Origin: Cyanobium sp. Tous-M-B4
Lineage (GTDB): Bacteria; Cyanobacteriota; Cyanobacteriia; PCC-6307; Cyanobiaceae
DNA length: 64,000 nt
Reading direction: 5' to 3'
Assembly: GCF_024345395.1 (NCBI RefSeq)
Contig: NZ_JAGQBA010000004.1
Coordinates: forward strand, 62,001-126,000
Both the position numbers and the translations under genes were made by a program. Position 1 is the stretch's first letter; every line of letters begins with the position of its first letter. Positions 8,791 through 16,425 of the stretch are shown one piece after another. Under the pieces are notes generated by a model, which saw only the letters and a list, made by a program, of their open reading frames with translations, made no database searches and had not been told where the DNA came from.

Positions 8791-9600
8791 TCAGCGCCGT
8801 CCGTTGACGATCACCGAGTTGCCGCTCCCCCCAGCAGTACCCGGCAGGGCAGGCACCACGGAGGTCTGGCCATCCCACTTGTCGAGGAAGAGCTTGTAGA
8901 GCACCTGGTCATCGAGGCTTGAGTTGAGCGTTTCGTAGCGCTTGGCTTCCTGCTCGGCGATCAAGACCTCGGTTTGGGCGCGCAACAGCTGCTGTTCAGC
9001 AATCTGCTTCTGTTCAATCGCGGCGCGGTATTCCTCGGCGATTTGCAGACCAGTGAGATCGAGTCCCTGCACGCTCACGTAGTCAAACTTACGCAGCTCC
9101 TCCGCCACCTTCTCCTGCACCAGTTCCGAAATGGAGTTCCATTCGGTGGCGATTGTCACCAGCTCGTATTGCGAAAAGACTGATTTGAGTGCCTTCAGTA
9201 GCGATGGCTGGATCACGCGGGGATAGATCTGCTGGTCGTCGGTAGCGATCGTCTCGTAAATCCGCCCCGCTTCTGCGGGCTTCATGGCGTATTTCACTGT
9301 GGCAGTGGCCTGGATCACCTGGAGATCCTTAGTGAGAGTCGAAAACTGCTCTGGTCGCACCTGGGTGCGTACGTCAAATAGCGAAGTGTTCTGCACCAGG
9401 GGGGCCTTGATGTTGGCGCCTGGGCTGCGGGGGGTACCGGTGACCTTGCCCAGGGTTGTGACTACGGCCACGTTGCCGGCCGGCACGATGAACACGGTTT
9501 GGCTGAGCAGAATCGCGATGCCCACCAATACGGCCGCAATCAGGCTGAGGGTTGCTCCAGGACCATCGGGACTGCCAGCTGAGCGAAGGGGCGACTGCAT
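8791..9600 (-). CDS. Prohibitin/SPFH (band 7) family membrane protein
   Basis: 269 residues from ATG 9600. One N-terminal transmembrane segment (about residues 15-37, SLIAAVLVGIAILLSQTVF) is followed by an SPFH domain beginning VPAGNVAVVTTLGKVTGTPRSPG, and then by a charged helical region (ISELVQEKVAEELRKF, AAIEQKQIAEQQLLRAQTEVLIAEQEAKRYE) that would form the coiled coil by which prohibitins assemble into rings. Cyanobacterial prohibitins lie in thylakoid or plasma membranes and often associate with FtsH proteases. The acid-free C-terminal tail SVIVNGRR is low-complexity. It is transcribed in the same direction as the racemase-like gene, with a 26-nt gap. Confidence 0.9.
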   Translation of the reverse strand: MQSPLRSAGSPDGPGATLSLIAAVLVGIAILLSQTVFIVPAGNVAVVTTLGKVTGTPRSPGANIKAPLVQNTSLFDVRTQVRPEQFSTLTKDLQVIQATATVKYAMKPAEAGRIYETIATDDQQIYPRVIQPSLLKALKSVFSQYELVTIATEWNSISELVQEKVAEELRKFDYVSVQGLDLTGLQIAEEYRAAIEQKQIAEQQLLRAQTEVLIAEQEAKRYETLNSSLDDQVLYKLFLDKWDGQTSVVPALPGTAGGSGNSVIVNGRR

Positions 9601-9626
9601 GAACGGGTCTGAACCAATTGCGAACC

Positions 9627-10706
9627 CTAGGCAGGTCCTCCGATGAAGCAACGGCTCACAAATGGAGATGTCATCGACCGCAGCAGGGTGCTGTAGCTGA
9701 TCTGGAAGCGCTGTTCATCGCCCGGCACTAACGCCTCTGCCGCTCCGCTCACCACCAAGTGGTCGCTGGATGCGCCCTCGATGCTGATCCCAGGGGCACT
9801 AAGACCGGCCGGGTCGGCATCCTGTTCGCCCAGGGCAAGTAGGGCTCGCATCGCCATGGCTTGGTCTGGTTGTTTTTGGGGAGCAACTGGCTCTTTGGCA
9901 AAACTGGTGCAGTGACGGGTTCCCCAGGCACGGCTTGGCTTGCGCTTGGACTCGATCACCTCTGCCACCAGGGTGATGGCATCTGTGTACAGCCCTGGTA
10001 TGGCTGTGCGGGTGAGGGGCTCTCGCCCCAGCAGTAGGGCCTCGCCGAGTCGCAGGTGGTTGATGCGGCCCGGATCGCCGCCACCAGTCAGCCAGGGAAG
10101 ATTGGCCGAATTACCTCCAGAGCACCACTCGAGCCTGATGCCAAAACGCCTTTCCAGGGAATCGATCAGACGCGATAGCTCGGCCATATTGGCTTCATCT
10201 GGGGCAACGCCGTTTTGACAGCCCAGATTGGTGCCGATGCCAACCAGCAGCAGGTTTGGCAGGGCCAGGGTTAGTAACACCATCGCCTCAAGATCTGCCG
10301 CGAGAATTCCCTCGCGCAGGTCCCCTAACTCCACCATCAGCAGCACTCCGTGGCGCACCCCCTGGCAATGGGCTGCAGCTGCCAAGGCCTTGAGCACCAC
10401 CGCCTCGCTGTTGCAGCTAACCGCCGCATGGGCCACTACCCGATCCACCTGGCTGAGCATCGGTGAGCGAACCAGCAGCAGGGGCACGCCAAGCTCGCAA
10501 CGGCTAAGCGATTCGATTGATTCGATTCGCGATTCACCGATGGAATGCACCCCTGCCGCCACCCAGGAGCGCACAATTTCTGGCAGTCCCAGGGTTGCCT
10601 TGCTGACCCCGGTCACCTTGATTCCTTGGCGGGCAAGCCGATTCACCATGGTGGTGGCGTTGTGCTGCAGGTGCTCGAGATGGATCTCAAGCCGCGGTGC
10701 GCTCAA
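9627..10706 (-). CDS. Alanine/ornithine racemase-family PLP enzyme
   Basis: 359-residue fold-type III (alanine racemase N-terminal) protein. The Schiff-base lysine is in VTGVSKAT at residue 36, and SGGNSANLPWL and HLRLGEALLLGRE supply the usual cofactor-phosphate and arginine contacts. The late segment EGASSDHLVV is a hallmark of the ornithine racemase-like (Orr/YhfX) subgroup rather than of Alr or the YggS group. An insertion rich in Lys, Gln and Ala lies around residues 250-290. It overlaps the upstream DgcN-like gene by 4 nt (ATGA), a sign of translational coupling. A role in D-amino acid handling is inferred; the substrate is not known. Confidence 0.75.
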   Translation of the reverse strand: MSAPRLEIHLEHLQHNATTMVNRLARQGIKVTGVSKATLGLPEIVRSWVAAGVHSIGESRIESIESLSRCELGVPLLLVRSPMLSQVDRVVAHAAVSCNSEAVVLKALAAAAHCQGVRHGVLLMVELGDLREGILAADLEAMVLLTLALPNLLLVGIGTNLGCQNGVAPDEANMAELSRLIDSLERRFGIRLEWCSGGNSANLPWLTGGGDPGRINHLRLGEALLLGREPLTRTAIPGLYTDAITLVAEVIESKRKPSRAWGTRHCTSFAKEPVAPQKQPDQAMAMRALLALGEQDADPAGLSAPGISIEGASSDHLVVSGAAEALVPGDEQRFQISYSTLLRSMTSPFVSRCFIGGPA

Positions 10707-11845
10707 AGCTTCCCGTCAGTTGATCCGCACAACTCGGGGAAAGCCCGCAGCACCATTGCCACCAGAGCAGAGGGTGCACGGCTCACCGCATCGGTGACAG
10801 GAATGGCGAGCTCGGCGGCATAGAGGGCGATTGCGGCACTTACCTCGGCGTCATCCATGCCCTCATGATTCAGGGTTAGGCCGATTACCCGCGTTGGCGC
10901 GAAGGATTCGATCAGGCGAATTTCACTGGCAGGCGTGGGCATCGGCATAAACGGAAAGTCGCTGAGCTGCCGGCGTGCTGGCGCGTGCTGCAGCACCACC
11001 GCTTGGGGCTGGCTGCCCCGCAGGATGAAGCCGGAAGAGAGGTAGGCGGGATGGCTGAGGGCCCCTTGGCCTTCAATCACGATCACCGCAGGTTTTTCCG
11101 TGCAGTAGGCCTCCACCACTGCGCCCTCCACCTCCCCTGAGCAAAACTGCGACGGAATTGCATCAAGAGGAATGCCATAGAGGCCCCCTTGAATTAATCC
11201 GGTTTGGCCCGTGCTCACCAAAACGGCGCGGATACCACTGGCGTTTAGGGCTTGAACCAGAAGCGTGGCCGTGGTGCGCTTACCGATAGCGCCATCGGTG
11301 CCGAGCACGGCGATTCGAATGCAGCGTGCCTTGGCGATCGAACCATTGAATAGGCGAAGATCCTTCAAAGAGGGTGGACGACGCACATCCCGAATTGACA
11401 CTTGATGACGAATAGCCGCCAGCGCAAATTCACTGTCGTCATTAAGGAATTCGCGCATGCCGCTGACCAGATTCAGGCCTGCTGCCATGGCCAGCAGCAG
11501 CGCTTGACGATCCTCTTTGCCATACAGGCCATCTGCAGGCGCCATGCCATAGATGAAGGTGCTGGCGCGGGGCCCTGGCAAGGCAAGGGCCTGTTCTAGA
11601 TCAGCCACGATGGGAATGCCGTTGCTGATGCCGTCTAGTAGCAGACCTGCATCATTCCCAGCTGATTGGCTGTCAATAATTGCTCTAATCTCGAAGGCTT
11701 CACAGAAGCGTACGAGTCCGTGGGCGGTTTTGCCGTCGAGCCCCGCGAAGTTTCCTTCGCAATAAACGACTGCAGCCGATTTTACCGCTACTTGATGCGG
11801 TGAAATCGAAATGGTCAGGTCATTGACCTGTTTTAGAAATGCCAA
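10703..11845 (-). CDS. DgcN-like (DUF1611) P-loop protein
   Basis: 380 residues. An N-terminal Rossmann-like part (SAAVVYCEGNFAGLDGKTAHGL...AIIDSQSAG) precedes a P-loop domain with GTDGAIGKRT at residues 182-191, VSTGQTGLIQGG, VVIEGQGALSHP-type switch segments and LTLNHEGM. This is the layout of DUF1611, the family of DgcN, reported as an N-acetyltransferase acting on D-glutamate together with the dipeptide-epimerase-like DgcA. Here the partner is not DgcA but an ornithine-racemase-like PLP enzyme, overlapped by 4 nt. The first 18 residues are of uncertain status. The reaction is inferred only from the family. Confidence 0.72.
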   Translation of the reverse strand: MAFLKQVNDLTISISPHQVAVKSAAVVYCEGNFAGLDGKTAHGLVRFCEAFEIRAIIDSQSAGNDAGLLLDGISNGIPIVADLEQALALPGPRASTFIYGMAPADGLYGKEDRQALLLAMAAGLNLVSGMREFLNDDSEFALAAIRHQVSIRDVRRPPSLKDLRLFNGSIAKARCIRIAVLGTDGAIGKRTTATLLVQALNASGIRAVLVSTGQTGLIQGGLYGIPLDAIPSQFCSGEVEGAVVEAYCTEKPAVIVIEGQGALSHPAYLSSGFILRGSQPQAVVLQHAPARRQLSDFPFMPMPTPASEIRLIESFAPTRVIGLTLNHEGMDDAEVSAAIALYAAELAIPVTDAVSRAPSALVAMVLRAFPELCGSTDGKL

Positions 11846-11938
11846 ATAAGCCAGGACCCATCGTTTGCCCAGGCTTGAAACAAGTCTGAGGTGGTGATTT
11901 CAGGGCTCAGAATTGGCCGCTGGAGGGCGTGGATAAGT

Positions 11939-12958
11939 TCACCCTAGGGCGCTTTCTGCTTCTAGGGGGTCAGCCAGTATTTCGGCGATCTGGTTTTGGC
12001 CATTGCCCTGCGCCAGACATAGGGCCCGTTCGGCGCGAAGCAGGGCATCGACGGGATGGCGATCGGCGGGGGCCAGCAGGGTCATGCCGCCACTGGCCGT
12101 TAGCTGGTGGCCGCTGGCCGAAAAGGCTCCCCGCAGCTCGTTGATGCCAGCGCGGATGGCATCAGCCCGTTCCATGGCTGTGTCAGTGTCAACGTTCACC
12201 ATCAGCAGGGCGAATTCATGGTCGCCGATTTGACCTACAAGGTCCTGCTCGCATTGCTGGGAGCGCAGCAGGGCGGCAACGTCCATTACCGCCTGATCCG
12301 AGGCCTGCAGACCCCAGCGGTTTTTGATCTGGTCGAAGTGGTCGAGCTGCAGGGCCAGCACGGCCAGGTTTTCGCCTGCCTGGCGTGCCCGCAGTAGCTC
12401 AGGCTCAGCTTGCTCCAGGAAGTTTGCTCGGTTTGCTAGGGCGCTGACTGGATTCACCGTGGTGAGTCGACGCAGTTCAAGTTCACGCAGCACCAGCTGG
12501 GCCAGATCCTCGAGCAGTCGCACCTGGCTGGAGCTGAAGTGGCGCGGCAACCTGTCGATCACGCACAGGGTGCCGAGGTTGTGGCCGTCGCGACTCTGCA
12601 GCGGTGTGCCTGCGTAGAAGCGCACCTTTGGGTCTTGAATAACCAGGGGATTGGTGCAGAAACGTGGATCCTGGCGGGCATCTGGCACCACCAGGGTTTC
12701 ATCACCGGCAATGGCGTGGGCGCAAAAGGCCATCTTCCGCGGCGTTTCGGTGCTGTCTATGCCGTGGTGGGCAAGGAACCACTGGCGGTCGCCATCCACA
12801 AGCGAGATGAGCGCGATCGGGGTTTCCAGCACAGTCGAGGCGAGCCGCACCAGCCGCTCGAAATGCTCATCGCCTGGATGGTTAAGTACCCCCAAGCGCT
12901 CTAAATCCCTTTGGCGTTGGGATTCGTCCGCCGGAATCGGGTAATCGGGATACGGCAT
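11939..12958 (-). CDS. GAF protein with degenerate GGDEF domain
   Basis: 339 residues from ATG 12958; an ATG 22 codons upstream reaches almost to the divergent dehydratase gene. A GAF domain spans about residues 20-160 (MAFCAHAIAG, VPDARQDPRF and FYAGTPL are typical of the subgroup that precedes GGDEF/histidine kinase domains). A second domain, residues 165-335, follows the diguanylate cyclase pattern, but the opening motif reads NPVSALANRANF rather than DxLTGLxNRRxF, and the active-site loop reads GDHEF (245-249) instead of GGDEF. It is therefore probably not a working cyclase; it may sense or bind c-di-GMP or GTP, or be a regulatory relic. No membrane helix is seen. Confidence 0.8.
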   Translation of the reverse strand: MPYPDYPIPADESQRQRDLERLGVLNHPGDEHFERLVRLASTVLETPIALISLVDGDRQWFLAHHGIDSTETPRKMAFCAHAIAGDETLVVPDARQDPRFCTNPLVIQDPKVRFYAGTPLQSRDGHNLGTLCVIDRLPRHFSSSQVRLLEDLAQLVLRELELRRLTTVNPVSALANRANFLEQAEPELLRARQAGENLAVLALQLDHFDQIKNRWGLQASDQAVMDVAALLRSQQCEQDLVGQIGDHEFALLMVNVDTDTAMERADAIRAGINELRGAFSASGHQLTASGGMTLLAPADRHPVDALLRAERALCLAQGNGQNQIAEILADPLEAESALG

Positions 12959-13052
12959 GGACTGATCCGATAATGCCAATCCTAGGAAGTCTTCGGCGCG
13001 CCAACCGGGCTTCGCTAGGGCCATGATTTAGTTGTTGCCAACAGCACTTCCC

Positions 13053-13373
13053 ATGGCCCTGCACCAAGAAAGCTGTCTCCCCTGCCGCGATGGGGCGCCG
13101 CTCCTGGATGCGGCTGAACTAGCCGAATTGTTGACCCAGTTGCCCGGTTGGCTGGTTGTGGATGGACACCACTTGCAAAAGGCCTGGAGCTTCGCTGATT
13201 TTCAGCAGGCGCTCGATTGGCTCAACCGGGCTGGGGCGATCTGCGAAGCAGAGGGTCACCATGCCGAATTCAGCCTTGGCTGGGGTCACGCAAGCGCTGA
13301 GGTGTACACCCACAAGGTGGATGGCCTAACCAGAGCTGATGCGGTTTTGGCCGCCAAACTTGATGGGGCTTAG
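13053..13373 (+). CDS. 4a-hydroxytetrahydrobiopterin (pterin carbinolamine) dehydratase
   Basis: 106 residues from ATG 13053. The family core is clear: LPGW followed by W.F..F..AL.WLNRAG, then the catalytic block GHHAEFSLGWGHASAEVYTHKVDGLTRAD, shown here by its key residues HH..E and THKVDGLT. The enzyme dehydrates 4a-hydroxytetrahydropterins; in bacteria lacking phenylalanine hydroxylase it may serve molybdopterin or pterin recycling. The canonical HHP is HHA here. It is divergent from the GAF gene (94-nt gap) and convergent with the mutarotase-like gene, which it overlaps by 4 nt. Confidence 0.88.
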   Translation: MALHQESCLPCRDGAPLLDAAELAELLTQLPGWLVVDGHHLQKAWSFADFQQALDWLNRAGAICEAEGHHAEFSLGWGHASAEVYTHKVDGLTRADAVLAAKLDGA

Positions 13374-14221
13374 CAGGCGCTAACGGCGTAATGAGTCTGC
13401 AGCCGGCAGGTTTCGCTGGGACCAATCTCAAGTTTGCCATCGCCACTGATCAGAGCCTGGCGAGGTCCAGTCCAGGGCTCTAGGCAGACCATTGGACGGG
13501 GCGGTTCGGTCCAGAGCACCACCAGGTTGAACGGGGCGCTGAGCTGCAGATCAAGGGCCAGGCCGGCATCCGGATCCAGCAAGCGGACGTCTCCACTGGG
13601 ACGGACCAACAGGTCAATGCCGTCGTCCATTCGCTTGATTTGTTCTGCTGTGTCAGCGTCGGCCATTGATAGGTGGTTTAAGCAGCGCTCCGGTAGCCCC
13701 TCAAAGCGGGGAGATTTGAGGTTGCTGAGATTGAAGTAGGGGTGGAGGCCGAAGCTGAAAGGCATCGGCTCCTGGCTGCGGTTGTGCACCGAGGTGTCGA
13801 TCTCGAGGGCCCCTGGCACCAGGCGCAGCTCAAGCCTCAGCAGAAAGCTGAAGGGATAGCTCGTCAAGGTGGTCTCGCTGTCTTTGAGCTCCAGGGCGAT
13901 GCCTTGGCCATCCTCGAGAGCGCTCAACTGCCATGGCAGCTGCCGGGCGAAGCCGTGCTGAGCCAGGGGAAAATTCCCCTGGGGTAGGGGCAAGGTGTTG
14001 TCCGGCAGGCCGCCGCAGATCGGGAAGAGGATGGGAATACCGCCTCGTACTGATTTGGCGGGGTCGAGGAAGCGTTCAAGATCGAGGTAGATCAGCTCCT
14101 TGCCGTTGCAGCGCCAGCCGGTCACCAGACCGCCGCGTTCAGGCACCACCCTCAGCAGATCCCCTGAGTCGCTTGCGAACTCCCAATGTGGATAGGGGGC
14201 ATCGCGGTGTATCAGGGCCAC
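13370..14221 (-). CDS. Aldose 1-epimerase/hexose-6-phosphate mutarotase-like protein
   Basis: 283-residue beta-sandwich protein of the galactose mutarotase-like superfamily. Seen in order: GGLVTGWRCNGKELIYLD, SVRGGIPILFPICGGL (the RGGIP.LFP motif of the YeaD subgroup), AQHGFARQLPW, FSFGLHPYFNLSN (with the active-site His) and VCLEPWTGPRQALISG (with the catalytic Glu). These point to the D-hexose-6-phosphate epimerase-like group, which interconverts anomers of sugars or sugar phosphates. It is convergent with the pterin dehydratase gene, and 146 nt separate its start from a small plus-strand gene. The exact substrate is not determined. Confidence 0.85.
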   Translation of the reverse strand: MALIHRDAPYPHWEFASDSGDLLRVVPERGGLVTGWRCNGKELIYLDLERFLDPAKSVRGGIPILFPICGGLPDNTLPLPQGNFPLAQHGFARQLPWQLSALEDGQGIALELKDSETTLTSYPFSFLLRLELRLVPGALEIDTSVHNRSQEPMPFSFGLHPYFNLSNLKSPRFEGLPERCLNHLSMADADTAEQIKRMDDGIDLLVRPSGDVRLLDPDAGLALDLQLSAPFNLVVLWTEPPRPMVCLEPWTGPRQALISGDGKLEIGPSETCRLQTHYAVSAC

Positions 14222-14367
14222 GGAGCTCGAGCGGAGTTGGCCTATTTAGGCCTGCGGTCGGCCTCTGGGCGGGTGTTCCTTCACACAATCTTCCATTGAT
14301 AAAGATCAGCACCGGTCTCGATACCCTTATCAATTCCATAAGGTTTTGCAAACAGCGAGTACCAGTT

Positions 14368-14544
14368 ATGAATCGCTCAGAGGAAAGACTGCCTAGCCGG
14401 GAATTATTTGAGCCCCGCAGCCTGGAGTGGCAAGAAAATGGCGAGTTGGCAAGCACCGAGATGTTCGAGCTGGTCAAGCGTCTGCGGGCTGTGGAATCAG
14501 GAAAAACTGTCAACGAGCTTTGGCGGCTCAGCCAGAAAGCCTGA
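14368..14544 (+). CDS. Small hypothetical protein (58 aa)
   Basis: Unrecognised 58-residue protein from ATG 14368. It is charged and probably helical (SREL FEPRSLEWQENG, then STEMFELVKRLRAVESGKTVNELWRLSQKA). The pattern of the second half, an amphipathic helix followed by VNELWRL, is protein-like and suggests a small binding partner or regulator. A longer in-frame extension runs back antisense to the mutarotase-like gene and is not believed. A second small gene in the same direction follows 77 nt downstream. The evidence is the good reading-frame character only. Confidence 0.55.
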   Translation: MNRSEERLPSRELFEPRSLEWQENGELASTEMFELVKRLRAVESGKTVNELWRLSQKA

Positions 14545-14621
14545 GGCTGGTTGTCGCGCCAACACGCCCCCTTGCCATTCCAGGCCAGCTTTGGTTGATT
14601 CAAGTGGTCGCAGCGCGTGTC

Positions 14622-14825
14622 ATGTCTGATCCTTCTGCCATCGCAGAGTGGCGACATCGTGGCTGCAGCGTGCGCTTGATCAGGCGCTGTCCAGCTGCAG
14701 AGGCCTACCGCATTCAGCACTGCAGTGGCATGCCCATGGGTTCGGTAGCCAGCCTTGAAGAGGCACGCACCCTCATCGACGACCACATTCATTTACTTAG
14801 GCAGCGGCTTGTAGCCAGCGCTTAG
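14622..14825 (+). CDS. Small hypothetical protein (67 aa)
   Basis: 67-residue protein from ATG 14622, not assigned to a family. It reads as a short alpha/beta protein: AEWRHRGCSVRLIRRCPAA, EAYRIQHCSGMPMGSVASLEEARTLIDDHIHLLRQRL (key features: two to three cysteines, a strand-like central part and a final amphipathic helix). The order of a small beta hairpin followed by SLEEAR..ID.HI suggests a conserved domain of unknown function. The longer frame starting at 14427 overlaps the preceding small gene in another frame and is rejected. It is convergent with the small membrane protein gene, whose stop lies 3 nt beyond. Confidence 0.55.
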   Translation: MSDPSAIAEWRHRGCSVRLIRRCPAAEAYRIQHCSGMPMGSVASLEEARTLIDDHIHLLRQRLVASA

Positions 14826-14828
14826 TTT

Positions 14829-15005
14829 TCAAGGCAAAACCCCGACTAAGCCGCGGCGGCGCAGTTCCTGCTGGAATTCATTGCTGAGTGGATCCAGGCG
14901 CCATTGCCGCTGAGTCCACTGCCACAAGGCCTGTAGCCGCCAGCCCAACCACAGCAGGCACAGCACCAAGCCCAGCCAACGCATCGAAAGGTCCACGTAG
15001 ACCAC
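14829..15005 (-). CDS. Small single-pass membrane protein (58 aa)
   Basis: A short minus-strand frame from GTG 15005 (or ATG 14984) to TGA 14829. It begins VVYVDLSMRW, followed by the hydrophobic stretch LGLVLCLLWLGWRLQALWQW, then a polar Gln/Arg-rich tail (RQWRLDPLSNEFQQELRRRG) ending GVLP. This makes a typical tiny tail-anchored or signal-anchored membrane protein with a cytoplasmic helix. The tryptophan-rich, well-balanced composition and the alternation of hydrophobic and charged parts argue for real coding. Function is unknown. It is divergent from the DUF4912 gene, with 292 nt between the starts. Confidence 0.6.
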   Translation of the reverse strand: MVYVDLSMRWLGLVLCLLWLGWRLQALWQWTQRQWRLDPLSNEFQQELRRRGLVGVLP

Positions 15006-15155
15006 CCTTGTTTAAGAACGGACCTCGCTCCTGGCGATGGGCACGGCCATCCATTGACACAAGTCGCCAAGGGCCATGGCCTCCACCCCGATTGGCGGAT
15101 CGGTTGATTTGCTCCCCCTGACAGGGCTAGGTCCGCGGTAGCCCTAACTGCCCGC

Positions 15156-15214
15156 CGGGGAGCGCCTGGAATCGGCTCTTGCCGGCAATACCTGCCGGGG
15201 CCGCTTGCTCCCCG
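15156..15214. other. Nested inverted repeats in the leader of the DUF4912 gene
   Basis: In the 292-nt gap between the small membrane protein gene and the DUF4912 gene there is an 8-bp perfect inverted repeat, CGGGGAGC at 15156-15163 and GCTCCCCG at 15207-15214. Inside it is a 6-bp one, CCGGCA at 15182-15187 and TGCCGG at 15193-15198. Together they could fold into a two-tier stem-loop in a transcript of either strand. It ends 83 nt before the ATG at 15298, so a structured 5' leader or a small RNA is possible. No T-tract follows, so it is not a simple terminator. No coding frame was found in the gap. Confidence 0.35.
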
Positions 15215-15297
15215 AGAGTGGCGATCTGCTGACACGGCTCCGAAAACAGGCTCGGAATCCCTGAAAATCGACCGAGTTTCTTCGGAAAGCAGCGGTC

Positions 15298-16425
15298 ATG
15301 ACTACGTCAGGTTTTCCGATGTCAGGTGATGACGACGCCAACGACCTGACCTTGCGTCAACTGCGCCAGATGGCGAGCAACCTCGGCATCGGTCGCTACA
15401 GCCGGATGCTGAAGGATCAGCTGTTGCGGGCTATTGAGCGCAGGTCAGACTCCCAGCCCGCACCTAGCCAGCCCGGAGGCGATGCGCCTGAGGGTGCGGG
15501 TCTGCTCAGCATTGAAGCTGAGATGAGCTCTGCTCCCCGGCCCGCCTCCGAAACGGCAGTTGTATTTCTGCCCAGGGATCCCCAGTGGGCCTACGTGTTT
15601 TGGGAGCTCTCCGACTCCGACCGCCGCCAGGCAATGGCCGACGGTGCCAGCCAGCTGGTACTCCGAGTTGTTGATGTGACCGGTCTCGGTGCTGGTGCTG
15701 CCCACCAGCACACCATGCAGGAAGTAGTGGTTAACAGCCATGCCACCGAGTGGTATCTGCCTGTTCCCCTCAGCGATAGGGACTACCGGGTTGAACTTGG
15801 CTACCGGCTTGCTGGTGGCGGTTGGCGTTCATTGGCCTTCTCCTCGGTGGCTCGGGTACCGGCCCTCCATCCCAGTGAGCAGATCCTTGATCAGTTTGTG
15901 CCCTTCTCCTTAGATGCCGCTGCTCCTGCTGCAGCTAGTGGTGCAGCCGTTATGCCGACTGCAGCTCCCGGTATTCACGAGCGCGTATATCAGGCTGCTA
16001 CCACCACTTGGCGGGCCGTCGGCCGCGGATCCGAGGCTTTCCACGAGGTGGATGCCAATTCCGACCACAATCAGGGTCTGAATGCTTCCGGTGCCGGTCT
16101 TTGGGCCAGCGGCCGCAACGAGTCAGGTGCTGGTGGTGTGGCTACTCGTCAGCGGGCCTTCTGGCTAGTAGCCGACGCCGAATTGATTGTTTATGGCGCT
16201 ACTGATCCGGCGGCAACCCTGCGGATTGGCGACGAAGTCGTGCCCCTTGGCGAAGACGGCACCTTCCGGCTTCAGGTTCCCTTCCGTGATGGACAGCAGT
16301 TGTACCCGATCACTGCAGTAGCAGCTGACGGCGAACAACGGCGCAACATCACTCTTGAATTCGTCCGCACAACCCCGGACGCCAATGTCAACACCTCTGA
16401 GGAAGCGGTGGCTGAGTGGTTCTAG
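15298..16425 (+). CDS. DUF4912 domain protein with N-terminal SAP/Rho-N-like motif
   Basis: 375 residues. The segment [30 protein letters not shown] (residues 17-46; key pattern L..LR..A..L.I..YSR..K..L) is a Rho N-terminal/SAP-like helical motif, which often binds nucleic acid. After a Pro/Ala-rich linker, a DUF4912 domain runs from about residue 85 to 200 ([45 protein letters not shown]). A C-terminal conserved part ([38 protein letters not shown]) looks like an immunoglobulin-like beta domain. This arrangement is common in cyanobacteria and its role is unknown. A second ATG is at 15319. It is convergent with leuS (4-nt overlap). Confidence 0.85.
   Translation: MTTSGFPMSGDDDANDLTLRQLRQMASNLGIGRYSRMLKDQLLRAIERRSDSQPAPSQPGGDAPEGAGLLSIEAEMSSAPRPASETAVVFLPRDPQWAYVFWELSDSDRRQAMADGASQLVLRVVDVTGLGAGAAHQHTMQEVVVNSHATEWYLPVPLSDRDYRVELGYRLAGGGWRSLAFSSVARVPALHPSEQILDQFVPFSLDAAAPAAASGAAVMPTAAPGIHERVYQAATTTWRAVGRGSEAFHEVDANSDHNQGLNASGAGLWASGRNESGAGGVATRQRAFWLVADAELIVYGATDPAATLRIGDEVVPLGEDGTFRLQVPFRDGQQLYPITAVAADGEQRRNITLEFVRTTPDANVNTSEEAVAEWF

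Noticed and set aside
13933-14367. Upstream extension of the 58-residue gene at 14368
   Set aside because: It runs antisense through the mutarotase-like gene and has Arg/Ser/Pro-rich shadow composition.
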